A stretch of DNA of 64,000 nt from assembly GCA_016801845.1 (NCBI GenBank), contig CM028909.1, positions 18,945,313-19,009,312 on the forward strand, given 5' to 3'. Shown here one piece after another: positions 47,301-58,828 of this stretch. Every line of letters begins with the position of its first letter. Position 1 is the first letter of the stretch. Source of the stretch: Polydactylus sextarius. Taxonomy: Eukaryota; Chordata; Actinopteri; Polynemidae. The position numbers were made by a program, and so were the translations under genes. The notes below the pieces were generated by a model. That model saw nothing but the letters and a program-made list of their open reading frames with translations. It ran no database searches and was not told the origin of the DNA.

Positions 47301-50300
47301 ACACCAAGTGCCCCTGAATAATTGACACAAGTTCAGGAGTTTTACTTAACAACCATAGTAAAGTACAAAGTCCAGGAACTGGTGCATCTATTGTACACAA
47401 AGACACACCTGTAACTTCCTATACCATTCATACTGACAGCAAACAGCCACATAAAACAACCCGATATAACCACATACTTGGGATTGGGAAAGAGGAATTA
47501 GGCTCTACGAGGAAGCTGCAGGAGGAACTGTAACCTAATGCTCTTTATTTATCTATCTCTTGCCTTCCTTATAAAGGTTGATAGTTTAGGGATTATATGT
47601 TGCAGTGGGCATTTAATTACAAACATTAACATGGTGTTTTGTAAGGTTAGTTTATACTGAAAAAAAACATTAACTAGACTTCCTCACACACAGTACAAGT
47701 TGAATAAAACTCCTCTGAGACCATCATCACGAATACCAGGATCACCCAGGGCTGTGTGCTGAAACCTCTGTTGTTCACTCTGATGCCCCACGACTGCTGT
47801 GACAAGCACAACTTGAATCACATCATTAAGTTCTCAGATGACAGAACGTGTCTCATCAGGAGTGACAACAGATCTGCCTAAAGAGAGCGTGTAAACTGGT
47901 GTTTACATATAGACTGGTGTCACAGGAACAATCTGCATCTTGTCAACAAATGAGAGAGAGAGAGAGAGTTGGCTTAAGGAGGAAGCACTTGCCCCAAACT
48001 CCTCTCATCATCAATGGCAGCACAATTTCCTCTGAACACCAAGTTCCTCAACTACTCAACTCTGTTACAATGATAGATATTTTGTAATTTACATCTAAGC
48101 CTAGCAATGAAATAACAGACTGAAAATTGTAATTTTTGAACTTTTTGAAACTGAGATGTTTTTTTAAAACCTCTAACAAATTATTAAAAAAAAAAACTAT
48201 TGATATATTATTTCATATATGATATGGGTTTTTTGACACATGTTGATAAGGTAGAGGTTTATTGTAAAATTGTTAATTGTTTAATTGTTAAATAATATTG
48301 TAAATTTGTTAACAGCAATTTGTTCAACTCATACTCTTATCACTGAGGTCAAAGTGTAGCTGTTCAGAATTTGTAATGACATTGACCTAAACAGAGCTAA
48401 CAGATTAAAAGCATCATGTAACAGCTGCTATTGTTACCTGCCAGTAAAAACTATTTCTGAGATGTGATCTCAAACATCCTGATATTCAACACCTGACGCT
48501 CTTGGCAGGTGTAATTGTGTGAGTGTCACAAAGTTAAACAAAACCCGTCCAAGAGTGTGGTGTCAACTAGCAAGTAGTGTTATTAGTAACTGAGTTTCTA
48601 TAGGGGTTACCTGCTATAGGATATGTAAAACTGACACATTAAGAGGAGGCACTGGAATGAAAACAAACAGGTTCTGTGTATACTGCAAAGGCGTGTCTCA
48701 GTGTTTGCAATCTACATGTCTAGGTGGAGCCATAAAGACTTGCTAAAAGGACAGTTCCACCTGACTGCAGTCAAACCAGCACCGTGGGGTCTTGGTGAAA
48801 ACATCCAGGGATTGTTACTTCACTGGACAAGAGTTCAAAAATATGGATCTCACTGAACCACAAAAAGGATAAATGTAGGTACAGGCTACTTAAGCTCACA
48901 TACATTTTATTTTATTTTTAACTTCTGTAAAGTTTGTTCAGTGTAAAGAATATTTTCTGCCTGCTATCACATGAGTAATATCTCATGTCATATCTCAAGT
49001 AATCTGACATGCAACTGTTAATCAAATTCTCAATCCAAATTGAGTTTTTAAAGATAAAAGGTAAATCTAAATCTAATACATGATAAAAGTAACACCAGTA
49101 CAAATTTAGAGAGAAAAGAAAATCTTGTAATTTATGAATAATTTGTCATTTTCTGTTATGGATACTGGAATCCTTTGTATTATATACATTTTCTGAGGTG
49201 CACTGTGATCAGTGTTTTACTAGGTCCTGGTTTTTCCTGTTTAGCAGAAAACAAATATGTGGACACCGTTCAGCACAGTTCAACTGCTCTATGTAGTACA
49301 CATGTATTCAAATGAAGTGTGACTGTTCCACTACACTGTGTGTGTGTGTGTATGTGTCTACACACACACATTACAAATATTACAGTACAAGTACTTCTTT
49401 ATGCTTCACAATTGAGGCCATGTGACAAAATGGATCTAAGTTTTTGTGGCTAAATAATTCCGCATTCTAACCATCATTAATATTTGCACATTATATTTAG
49501 TGTTGTTAATTATTGACTGTATATAATAGGTAAAGTCTCTAACCACTGTTAACTTGTCTTCCACAGTTTTGACCAGACTGTCACAATACTGTAAATGAGG
49601 ACAGCGCTGATCTGTCCGGACCATCCTGTTCATACCATCAAAATGATCGCACTTATAGAACAATGGGACAAGTTCGGTGGTCACACAAACAATGCCACAA
49701 AATATCTGTTACTTATGCTTTTCAAGTTGGGAATGGACACAGCGGTCTTTTACCTATGCTGTCGGAAGCTGTGTACTTCATTTCTAAACATGTGCAGCGT
49801 GTCCATCGTCTTGGCTGACCTGGTGATGTCGGTGTGTACAGCAGCTGTGTTGTTGCTCAGGGTCGAAGGGTCTAACGCGTCACTCTGCTTCCTTTTGGCT
49901 CATACCTCGGCAATATTTGGGGCACTGCCTCTGCCCATGATATTGCTGGGTTTATTTGACTACTGTATAGATGATACCTTTATCGGCAACCACAGCACCA
50001 CCTGCAAATTCTTCAGGAATTTAGCCTTGACATTGCTGGTGTGGATACAAGCTGCTCTTTACTCCTTTGGTTCTGTGAAAGGTGAAATAATGGAACTGGA
50101 CTATGCAAAAGGCACATGGGCTCTGGTGTGTGAAGTAGAGGAGTCTACACTGATTATCATAGTCATTTTGGGGCTTTTCTTCATTGTGATTTTGTCAATG
50201 TTGCCCTTTTGGTCAAGAATCCCGCAGTGGGTGAAAGAAGCTGACAGGATATCTGAATCACGGGAAGAACCAGAGAGCCAGATGAGTGACATGTTCGTAT

Positions 50301-53300
50301 CAATCCCTTCCACATCAACAAAAAGTAGCAAGGACAGTCATTTGAAAAAGACCACCGGGATACAACCGCCTCTGTGGTTCAGCATGATTTTGGGCTTTAC
50401 TTTATTTTGGATCCCTTATCTTGTGGTGTCTGTGGCTTGTCTGGTCTTTGGCTTTGGAGTACCTGCCTACATCACCGTTAACCTTCTATGGCTGGAGTGC
50501 AACAACAGCCTACTGACAGGTGTGGTGTTCTGGGTAAAGAGCAGATCACTGGGGCCGTACAACCGTCTACCAGAAAATGTGTGCTTATGGCACATTTACT
50601 GGCATTTGAGCAAAGGAACATGGCGGCAGCAAAGCCCTGTAGCTGTATTTAACCCATCACAAAGAGACAAAAGAAAACGTCTTTTCTTCGTGTAACTGGG
50701 AGAAAGCAAGATAAATATTTTATATTCATGACAGTGACACGATGTCTACCCTAATAACACATACTCACACTGTGTTCACAAACCAAGAGAATGATGCTAT
50801 TAGATGGCGTGTATTAAATCTAGCCAAATCAGCAGAGCTTAGCTATGGAAGAACCTATTGTACAGTCAGACAGTTTCTTTGATATAATATTGTAGACAGA
50901 CCGTCTCTCATATTATGGACTTTGAACGCTGTAAAAAGACAGTTGTTTGTTTTGGTAAAAAAATCATGCATTAATTTGTGTAATACAAAAAAATAAACAA
51001 AAAAAGGTCCAATGAAAGAGACGAGCTAATACAAGGAAATGCATGAATGCAAATGAGAAGGCGTCTGTGAATGGTTTACCTATTTGAATACTGTGGCAGT
51101 TGACAAGACTATGAGACTTTATATGACATTTTTGTTTAAAAGCTGTGGCCATGATTACATTTGTAAATGCGTTAAGATAAATGTGTTGTAAATAATATAA
51201 TTCATTATAGACCATAGTGTCATTTGTATGTTTTGTCATACAGATGTATTCAAAGATTTAGACCTCAGGGAAATGTTGTGTCTAAAGACCTGTATACAAT
51301 TCATTTTGATTATCCCAAAGAGGTGTGGGTTTAAAATGTGCCTAAATAAAATATTCTCTTGTATTTTCAACAAACCGTGTTTGTTTTTCTACCCTTTGCT
51401 TACTTATTGTAGATACAATCTTATCTTTACAGCTACATAAATATACTGAATGTCAACAAATTCAAGGAGGTTCAAAGTTCTTTCTTTTTCCCTCCTTGGT
51501 CAAGATCGTGTGCTATGACCACAGAGCTCCTCAACAGCAACTTAATGGTGAGGCCAAGAATGAACATGAAACCCTTTTCTGACAAACATTAATAATGTAC
51601 ACAGACATTTAGCAGCATTTCAAAAAAACACTAAAATGTCATCAATTAAAAGGATTTTTTAAAAGGATATTTCCTCAATCAAGCTTCTTAACAAAGAAAC
51701 AGGTTCCTAAGTCGCCTATGTACTTCTTAGAGTGTCTAATGATATCATGATGACCTCTGATACCGGCAAATGTGCTATTTTAGTGGTGTTTTCAATACTG
51801 TTGATCACCGCATCCTGTTAAGACGGGCTTCATAATTATGCAGGCATCTCAGGTAACGCCCTCGACTAGTTTGCCTCCACCTTGCCAACAAATGTTTCTC
51901 CGTAGCAGAGGGTCCTTTTATGTCTGAGTCTGTTCCATTAACTTGTGGGGTGTCTCAGGTGCTCAGTTCTGAGTCCCATCCTGTTTACTTTGTACATGCT
52001 TGCTCTTGGCAACATTATAAGCAGTTTTATTGGTATCTCCTATCATATGTATGCAGATGATATTCAGCTGTATTTTTCTTTTAACTCAGACAAGACAAAT
52101 TCCCTGCTTGCAATTAACAACTGGATGGCCAACAATTTCCTCCAGCTTAATGCTGCCAAGACCGAAGCCCTGATTGTTGCCCCTGACGGTACTGCATCTG
52201 AGGTGGCCAGCCTCAGATGCACCTGAGGCTGCCCGAATCTTTGGACAAAAATATCTGCTCTAGCCTGAAAAACCTAGGAGTTACTTTTGACAAGGCTATG
52301 CACTTTGATAAACACATCCAGGAGATGACCCGTACGTGCTTTTTCCATCTCAGAAACATCTGTTGTATCACACACTGAACTGGAAATGATCATCCACGCC
52401 TTCGTGTCATCTCGCATTGACTATTGTAACTCCCCTTTTCTATGTGCTAGCAAAACCTCAGTCGACTCCCTCCAAATGGTGAAAAATGCCGCTGCCAGAC
52501 TGTTAACAAAATCAATCAAAAACTGCCACATCACCCCTGTCTAGGCCTCCATACACTGGCTTCCTGTCAGCTACAGGATCCAGTTCAAAATCCTCCTTTT
52601 TACCTACAGAGCCCTGCATGGTCTGACCTGCTACATAAACACACCCCTCCGAGACCACTCAGGTCTGCCAATCAGGATCAGCTCGTAGTTCCGCGCACAA
52701 GCTGGTAAATTAATGCTACTTCTTACTTACTATGTTGATACATAACATTTTGTCAAATTTCTGTGTGTGCCAACTTCCCTTTCCTCTTAATGCTCTACAA
52801 CAAACCTGAAGCAACTGGTTTGAATTGTATTGTAACAATAATTATATTATTTAATTTGTGCTTAAGTGAGATGAATAAAGGCAGGTAATACTTTCTATAC
52901 TTTACTTTAATACTTAATAATTTCCAGTCATGAGGTGTGGCTGTTAAAGTTCAACCAGAAAATTGGAAGGTCCAAATGCCAAAAAAAAACAGCCATTTCT
53001 CATTATTTTTGAGATACACACGAGACCATGAAGTCCTGACATGTTTTGGCATGTTTCTACATGGAGATCTGAATTCACTACATTGAGACAAATGTGATAA
53101 ATGTACTGAAACATGCAATGAATTTCAGTAACTTCAATGACATTAACAGGTCCAGTGTGTAGGATTTAGAGGGAGATTTACTGGCAGAGGTGGAATACAA
53201 TATCCATAATTATGATTTCATGTGAAACTGAGAGTTATTGTATTTCCTGTATTTTAGAAGGCAGGTCAGCTATATTTGTACAGTTGACCGAACAAATAAG

Positions 53301-54498
53301 CTAAATAGGCTCTTATTCACCTTGAGGTCATAGTTCTACAAGCTTGAAAGAGGAGGATGATGGGTATTCAGGTGGTTAATCTGAACATCTCTGAATTTGT
53401 GACAGTTGAAATCAAGCCTTATATTTCCGTAGAAATGTAGGAGAATGGTCAGAGTATATAAATGGGGGCATGGTAGGATGTAATCCACCACCGGCCTTTA
53501 AAAAAAAAAAAAAAAAAAACAGTCCACCAGCGTCCCTAGTGTTTCCCCTGCAGAAGTTCCTGCTGTCTGTCATCAAATCTGTCCGATACTGGATTACCAG
53601 TATGTCAACCTGTCATTTTTTTAAAAGTATTTTTTTAAATACCTGTGCTTGTCTGTACTTTCACATTTTATTGTGGATACTGAAACATTTTCAGAAACTA
53701 CTAATTACTATACATACACTAAACAACAAAGATAACAGTATTAGTGGTGATGTGGGATTCGGCCAAACCTGAAACTATGAAGTAGTAAAGTAGCGTATAC
53801 AGAAAAGTGGAAACCAATTTAGATTAAGTAAAAATGGGAATAAGTTTAGACCTTATAAACATTTTTTTTCTATTTGATATAAGTTGCTGAGTTTCCAGTC
53901 GCATGTTAGTTTCATACATATAGACCCAACGAGGAGCGGCATTTCATTTTTCCATCCTTTATAAAAGAGTTCATAATATGTACAAAGAAAAATCATTTAA
54001 AGGTTAAGAAGTGATGACAGTTGAAAATGGACTGAATGAGGGTGGCTAAACTGTACTATACCACACGTTTAACTCCGCTTGCTTTAATTATGAACCGCAA
54101 TTAAATCTTTTAGTATTAACTTGAAGTTAGATAAATGGTCATTGTAGTCTCCCAATAAAAACTACAACAACCACAGCTCCGTCTGCTCTCAGAGCGCAGC
54201 CACACCACAAGGCGCTCACAACAATATGAATCGCTGAGGAAAAAGTTAAGTCTGTGTTGTTACTCTTGTGTGCCTTTAAATGCTACAGTTTAAAGCCCAT
54301 CAACACAGCTCGACACCGCAACTTTTAACAAAAACGAGACATCGTGGTGACACCGATGGGGGTGAAACGTTGACTCAACGTTAGCTCGGAGCTAAAGACA
54401 CTGCTACATAAACACCTCGCTCTGCTACTCACCTGCCCTCCGATGGTAATGTCGAAGAAAACTATGGGGTTGTAGGGATTTGATGGCGGGACAGACAT
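41322..54498 (-). CDS. ppih: Peptidyl-prolyl cis-trans isomerase H (cyclophilin H)
   Basis: PPIH is the cyclophilin of the U4/U6-U5 tri-snRNP and catalyses proline isomerisation during spliceosome assembly. Exons in minus order: 54498-54433, 46384-46320, 46144-46121 (24 nt), 43706-43662, 42907-42865, 42401-42309, 41991-41904, 41800-41760, 41390-41322. The sum is 534 nt, exactly 177 residues as in human PPIH. Active-site residues are present: TFHRVIKDFMIQGGDF (Arg, Phe, Gln), GCQFFIT, and WLDGKHVVFG (Trp, His). The end reads LISQCGEM. The first intron is 8 kb and contains a GPCR gene on the other strand plus LINE remnants. ppih and ybx1 are in the same order and orientation as in human. Confidence 0.96.
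46741..46776. repeat. Short tandem repeat TTAATGTGTG x3
   Basis: Three copies of a 10-bp unit precede a TG-rich tail in ppih intron 1. Confidence 0.8.
47715..48040 (+). mobile_element. LINE reverse-transcriptase fragment
   Basis: Broken frames read like a non-LTR reverse transcriptase: QGCVLKPLLFTL, then HDCCDKHNLNHIIKFSDDRT (the last part corresponding to the F/Y-ADD box), and later a KTKELI-like region lost to decay. Stops and a GA repeat interrupt it. It lies in ppih intron 1. Confidence 0.65.
49337..49373. repeat. (TG)n-(CA)n hairpin microsatellite
   Basis: A TG run is followed after a few bases by a CA run, so the two halves can pair. It lies about 200 bases upstream of the GPCR exon. 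Confidence 0.75.
49643..50695 (+). CDS. gpr160: Rhodopsin-like orphan GPCR resembling GPR160, nested in ppih intron 1
   Basis: A single coding exon of 350 residues with seven hydrophobic segments: about residues 19-38, 46-71, 80-108, 122-142, 169-192, 245-271 and 279-302. The identity rests on remembered similarity to GPR160: DYCI after TM3, VPAYITVNLLWLECNNSLL in TM7 with a following VVFWV, and the overall length. It lacks a DRY motif (FDYCID instead) and NPxxY, as expected for this divergent receptor. The N-terminus has a glycosylation sequon NNATK. I prefer the Met at 49643 over 49595 because it has A at -3 and matches the family length. An acceptor TTCCACAG ends at 49566, so an untranslated upstream exon is likely. 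The poly(A) signal is at 51345. Another orphan receptor is possible. Confidence 0.7.
   Translation: MIALIEQWDKFGGHTNNATKYLLLMLFKLGMDTAVFYLCCRKLCTSFLNMCSVSIVLADLVMSVCTAAVLLLRVEGSNASLCFLLAHTSAIFGALPLPMILLGLFDYCIDDTFIGNHSTTCKFFRNLALTLLVWIQAALYSFGSVKGEIMELDYAKGTWALVCEVEESTLIIIVILGLFFIVILSMLPFWSRIPQWVKEADRISESREEPESQMSDMFVSIPSTSTKSSKDSHLKKTTGIQPPLWFSMILGFTLFWIPYLVVSVACLVFGFGVPAYITVNLLWLECNNSLLTGVVFWVKSRSLGPYNRLPENVCLWHIYWHLSKGTWRQQSPVAVFNPSQRDKRKRLFFV
51345..51350 (+). terminator. Poly(A) signal of the nested GPCR gene
   Basis: AATAAA lies 650 bases after the stop, followed by T/GT-rich sequence (TGTTTGTTTTTC). Confidence 0.6.
51715..52700 (+). mobile_element. Non-LTR retrotransposon (LINE) reverse-transcriptase remnant
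   Basis: Frames with several breaks give the order of RT motifs: RVSNDIMMTSDTGKCAILVV, then a box ending SVLSPILFTLYMLALGNI, then YHMYADDIQLYFSF with the catalytic YADD, then LQLNAAKTEALIV, and later text matching ISSRLDYCNS and HWLPVSYRIQFKIL. The element is truncated at both ends, with premature stops. The type is like fish L2/CR1-group LINEs; the exact family cannot be fixed by eye. Confidence 0.85.
53150..53515. mobile_element. Teleost interspersed repeat fragment ending in an A-run
   Basis: It starts GGTCCAGTGTGTAGGATTTA and continues in a form I recognise from short non-autonomous repeats common in fish genomes. It ends in an A-run of about 20 bases (53501-53519). Family assignment needs a repeat library. 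Confidence 0.55.
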
Positions 54499-55110
54499 TT
54501 TGACAACTTCCTCGGTTTATAAGAACAAAGAAATACACAGTTGAACTGATTAGCCGCGAGTTATTTGAACATCCGACATATGCGCTACTCGGATCTACGG
54601 TGGCTCAGAAGGGACAAGTTACGGTTGGCGGTTGGGGACAAAACACAAGCAGCCTTGAGAAAAAAGCGCTAGAAAAACAAATAATTAAACAAGGGTGCCG
54701 CCTCGTGGTAACCTGGCTGTAGTGTTTAGCTGTAAACAGCGTATCACCCGTATTATCCGGTAACCTGACGTACTTGTGCTTTTGCAGCGAATTTCAGGAC
54801 AGTAATTCTTTTAATTAACTTTATACTGAAGCGAAATAGCAACTGTAATTAGTATAGATACCAAATGAGAGTCTTCTAGCTTAAATGTATGCACTTATGC
54901 TAAATCTATTGCAATTTTTATTTCTTTTTTAATCCTTGCAGTTATCTACTCTAATAAATAACCAGTGTCAACTTTTAATATACTTTAATTTAGCAGCTTT
55001 ATCTGCACATCTACCTGTACTGAACATTATATAACCCTTTTCACTTCCACACCACTTATGACTACATAATATACTACACAACATATAAGAAAGACATCAA
55101 CAATTTTGTT
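54499..55110. other. Short intergenic region between the ppih start and the taf10 3' end
   Basis: It holds the ppih 5' leader and promoter (upstream of 54498 on the minus strand) and a CTCF-like motif at 54694-54708. No extra gene was seen. Confidence 0.6.
54694..54708 (-). promoter_or_regulatory. CTCF-like motif
   Basis: On the minus strand this reads CCACGAGGCGGCACC, a good match to the CTCF core, about 200 bases upstream of the ppih ATG. Motif match only. Confidence 0.4.
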
Positions 55111-55116
55111 AAGGGC

Positions 55117-55122
55117 TTTATT
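55117..55122 (-). terminator. Poly(A) signal of taf10
   Basis: AATAAA on the minus strand, about 245 bases after the taf10 stop. Two long A-runs on + (55239-55257 and 55321-55347) become U-runs in the 3' UTR. Confidence 0.55.
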
Positions 55123-55364
55123 TCCACAATAAAATGTAATGTTACAATTTAACACAACGCAAAGCTGGCTCCACCAAAAATAACAAATGGCAAAGTGACT
55201 ACAAAGATTTGTCAAAGCTGTACTAAAGCACCATGATCAAAAAAAAAAAAAAAAAAATAAAATGATAATAAAGGTGTTAACAGACTAGTGGGTCAGCAGG
55301 GAGATAAAGCTATCAAAAGCAAAAAAAAAAAAAAAAAAAAAAAAAAACTCAAAGAAAAACAGCT

Positions 55365-57852
55365 CTATGTGAAATAATAAGGTTTCTTGACATTGACGCC
55401 ATATTCTGAAAGGGCAGGAGTCAGGTCCTCCATCGTCAGTGTGTACTTCTTATCCTGTATTTTGATAAAGACAAAAAAATTAGTGCAAGCAGTACAATCA
55501 GAAAAAAAAGATCAGAGCAAACAACTGTGACTTTTTTTTTTTTTTAAATCATTCCCCTTCTTTCACATACAGCCTGGTCAAAATACTGTACACAGGCATT
55601 ACATTTAAAGTGAATGTTAAAAATGAGAGAAACACCGACCTTTGTCTTACTCCTTGAGCTTCCTGAGGCCGTGCCCTTCATTTTACAGTACTGCAGTGCA
55701 TCATTTGCAATATCTGAGATAAACTTCTGAGAAGCAAGGGAGATCAGACGGATTCTGTAGAAATGAAAAAGAAAATATGTGCTGTGATTAAAAAAAATAA
55801 ATAAGTGGACTGAGGAGCTCCACTAACCTTATTTGATATCCATCATCATCATCATCACACAGTAAGTAAAGACATCATTGTGATCAACACTTTGTCCAAG
55901 CTAAACATCTAAGTTCAGTTATTTAAAGAGGTACACTGAATAAATGGACCTGTTTTAAAGGATGTTGAAAGTCAGCATGGAACTACTTTTGTGATTGATT
56001 TTTCATTAGTCATAAGTGACAAAAACTTGGCACTTATGACTTGACTTATGACTGAATGTAACAACCATAAACAGCACTGGTATTTGTGTGATTTGTTTCC
56101 ATGTGCTATCAGGTAGTCTGCAAGTTTCCCTGAAAGTTTCAGCCAGTCTCCGTATAACTTACATCCTCGGATCAGAAGCCTCGAAGCCAGCTCGGTTGAG
56201 GTAGTACCCTGTAACTGCATCAGGAATCTCAACAAGAAAGAAAACAGAGCAGACTTCAGGTTGGGGTTAACGTCCACACAGCCCATTTCAACTACTAGAT
56301 ACTACAAGATACTAGAAAGGTTTGTTAATTCATTGAATGAGACAAAAATCAGACAATCTGTATCCCACCAGCGTATTTTATTTATTAACACTTTTCTCAG
56401 GTGAATTCCACTGAATTTAGTGTTTATAATTTAAGGTGGCTGGCATGGTAGACAAACTTGTCAGAAATTTCTAGCATCAACAAACATTAAACATTACATG
56501 GACATGTGTTTGTGGTAATGTGTCCCTGAGTGATATGACTGCAGCAGATAATAATGAAGTAAAACTTCACTTACTGTTGGAGTGTACTCTTCCAGCTGCA
56601 TGAGGAAATCTACCAGCGGTGTGTTGGAGACAGCAGGTTTTACATCTCCGTTGGTGATGCCACCGGGCACATAGACACCATTGGAGACAGATGTGTCTGC
56701 TGATGGTGTCACCATAGCCACTGATGCAGAAACTGTGACAAAAGTTTTTAAAGTGAATTTAAATTTGATCAAATGCATGAATCACATACTTATCTGCTGC
56801 ATTTTCCACATAACAACTTCACACTTTATATTTCCAGAATTGAGTGTTTTACAGTCTAATCCAAGCGACAAATTAAAGGAAAAACAAAGTGTGTGTCTCA
56901 GTAAGGTGTTGGCCCATCACACGGCACAAGAGCAGCTCTGGAAGATCCCACTGCCATCACAACGGAAAATGGGTCAAGCATTTAGGCCTGCGCTGTTTTC
57001 TTGGCATACACCACACATGCACTTTCCCATATGACGGGAATATGAGGAGAGGGGGCTCATCTGACCATATCATTTTTCTCCACAACTCTGTTTTTTGTAA
57101 CACTAGGCTCTGCTTTGTTTTATGTAACTAAGTTTTTAAGCACTACAGCCTTACAATAACATCCATCCAACATCACATTCAATCACCTGAGAAGGAGTTG
57201 CTCTGTTTTCATTAAATATCTACTAGTGCAGGTGTATTAAAGTTATTTAATGTGTGCTGTCAACCACATATTCAGCTCTATTGACTAATGCCTTCTTCGT
57301 AGGTCTAAAGATGTCTGTGGCCACTGTAGCTACTGAAACATTAACAAACATTACAAAGCAGACTTGGAGCCCGAAGCTCCTGGTACCTGTGCCTCCACGA
57401 TGAACCGTCTTTTGAACTCAAGTACATCTTTCCCTCTATTCATCTTAGTACCAAATCAGAATTGCTAGCTCAACAGTTTTGTCCATGTCACGGAGCATGA
57501 CTGGATGTATTTATAACTTCTATATACAGCTCAACTCAGTTATTTCTAACAGGTACAACTTATCACCAGTTTGTAGATTTACTTAGCAAACTGCCGAATG
57601 AGATCATCCTGTGTCAAACAAACATCCACCTTCAGTAGAAATAAAAACCCAAGCTGTCCTCTCTTGAACCGAGCTAGCTGATTAGCACAATAACATTAGC
57701 CAGAGTCACATAACGTTACCATTACTCGTGACCGAAGGGATGCTGCTGACGTTGGTCGTTGCATTATCATTCGCGATACAATTGCTTGAAGTTGAAGACG
57801 TCGTAGATGGTACTCCGGTTGTGACCGACTGATTTACGTTATCAATGTTCAT
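55365..57852 (-). CDS. taf10: TBP-associated factor 10 (TFIID/SAGA subunit)
   Basis: TAF10 is a histone-fold subunit shared by TFIID and the SAGA coactivator. Exons in minus order: 57852-57720, 56732-56575, 56227-56163, 55754-55640, 55454-55365. They sum to 561 nt, 186 residues (human 218; the fish N-terminus is shorter and Ser/Thr/Asn-rich). The conserved core is NTPLVDFLMQLEEYTPT, then IPDAVTGYYLNRAGFEASDP, IRLISLASQKFISDIANDAL, KGTASGSSRSKTKDKKYTLT and the end SEYGVNVKKPYYFT. All junctions have GT-AG and matching phase. The start is the only ATG upstream in frame, just after GATGATGATGTTAGC-type leader sequence. Confidence 0.96.
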
Positions 57853-58720
57853 GTTTGATGATGATGTTAGCTAACGCGCTAAACTTAGCTTGCTAGCACA
57901 GAGAGACGCACAAATACGCACAAACGCTCGGTTCCGTGATGTGTAACTCTATGACTAAACGTTTACAAAGTCCTGCGTTGTAAAGCAACGGCACTTTTGT
58001 AAGTCGGGTGATATTAAAACAGCGGAATCAAGCGTCCGCTAACATTAGAGATATTAGTGGCCACCGCGCAACAGAAAGCTCAGCTCAGCTCACGCGCTAC
58101 AAAGCTAGTCGCGTCACGTGACTCTAATAACACTCGGTTCTCTCTGACGAACGTTGCCGAAGATCTCCGGAGTTCCGGTACATTTCTACTCGCGGTGGTC
58201 TGTGAAATAGCCGACGTATTTGTGATTGTGGGATTGTTTAATGTGTATCAGCAACGAACTAGATTAAGAAGATAAGTCATTAAAACTATAAACGAGTAAT
58301 TTGGCATCACAACTCCTTTAAACGATGTGATAATTACACGTTTATTGTACATGTATCACACAATTATATATCTCTAAAAAATAAATGAATAAATATTTTT
58401 TTGTGTGTGTCTTTGTTTGTTTGTTCTGACAATGGGGACTGATGGTTTAAGAGTCATAGAGGGATGACTGATGTCATTCTGATGACTGTCATGTGATTGA
58501 CTAACGTGACCTTCATATATTTCTCCCAGGATTAAGAATTAAGTGTGAAATGAATGGTAGAAAGACAAACAAACCTTCCCTTGGTTAAGTTGTTAATTAT
58601 TATTATCATTTGTTGGTGTTATTATTATTATTATCATCATTGCTATTGTTGCTATTGTTGTTGTAACCATAATATTATTTCCTACAGATATATGGTTTAT
58701 TTGTCATTGTTCAAAATAAA
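57853..58720. other. Region upstream of taf10
   Basis: The GC-richer first 300 bases are the likely taf10 promoter. A perfect palindrome GTCACGTGAC (58113-58122) is a strong E-box of the USF/TFE type. From about 58580 to 58670 it is a (TTA/TTG)n simple repeat. No further gene was seen. Confidence 0.55.
58113..58122. promoter_or_regulatory. Palindromic E-box GTCACGTGAC
   Basis: The core TCACGTGA matches USF and MiT/TFE (CLEAR) sites. It lies about 260 bases upstream of the taf10 ATG. Confidence 0.5.
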
Positions 58721-58725
58721 CATAC

Positions 58726-58797
58726 CTTGGACTTGTTGCTCCAGTTTGTCTACTTTAGTCTTTTGCAGCTCCAGTTCTCTCAGCTTAGCTGCTTGGG
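58726..58797 (-). pseudogene. Orphan coiled-coil exon of a C1q-like gene
   Basis: A 72-nt exon with good borders (TTTTTAG acceptor, GTATG donor, phase 1 on both sides) encodes QAAKLRELELQKTKVDKLEQ and QVQ. This is the heptad-rich segment that precedes the C1q domain in many fish C1q-like proteins. Here it lies downstream of the C1q exons on the same strand, and no C1q exon follows it, so it is an isolated leftover of a second copy or of a rearrangement. Confidence 0.65.
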
Positions 58798-58828
58798 CTA
58801 AAAAGTATTTAGATAAAATATGAAACGA

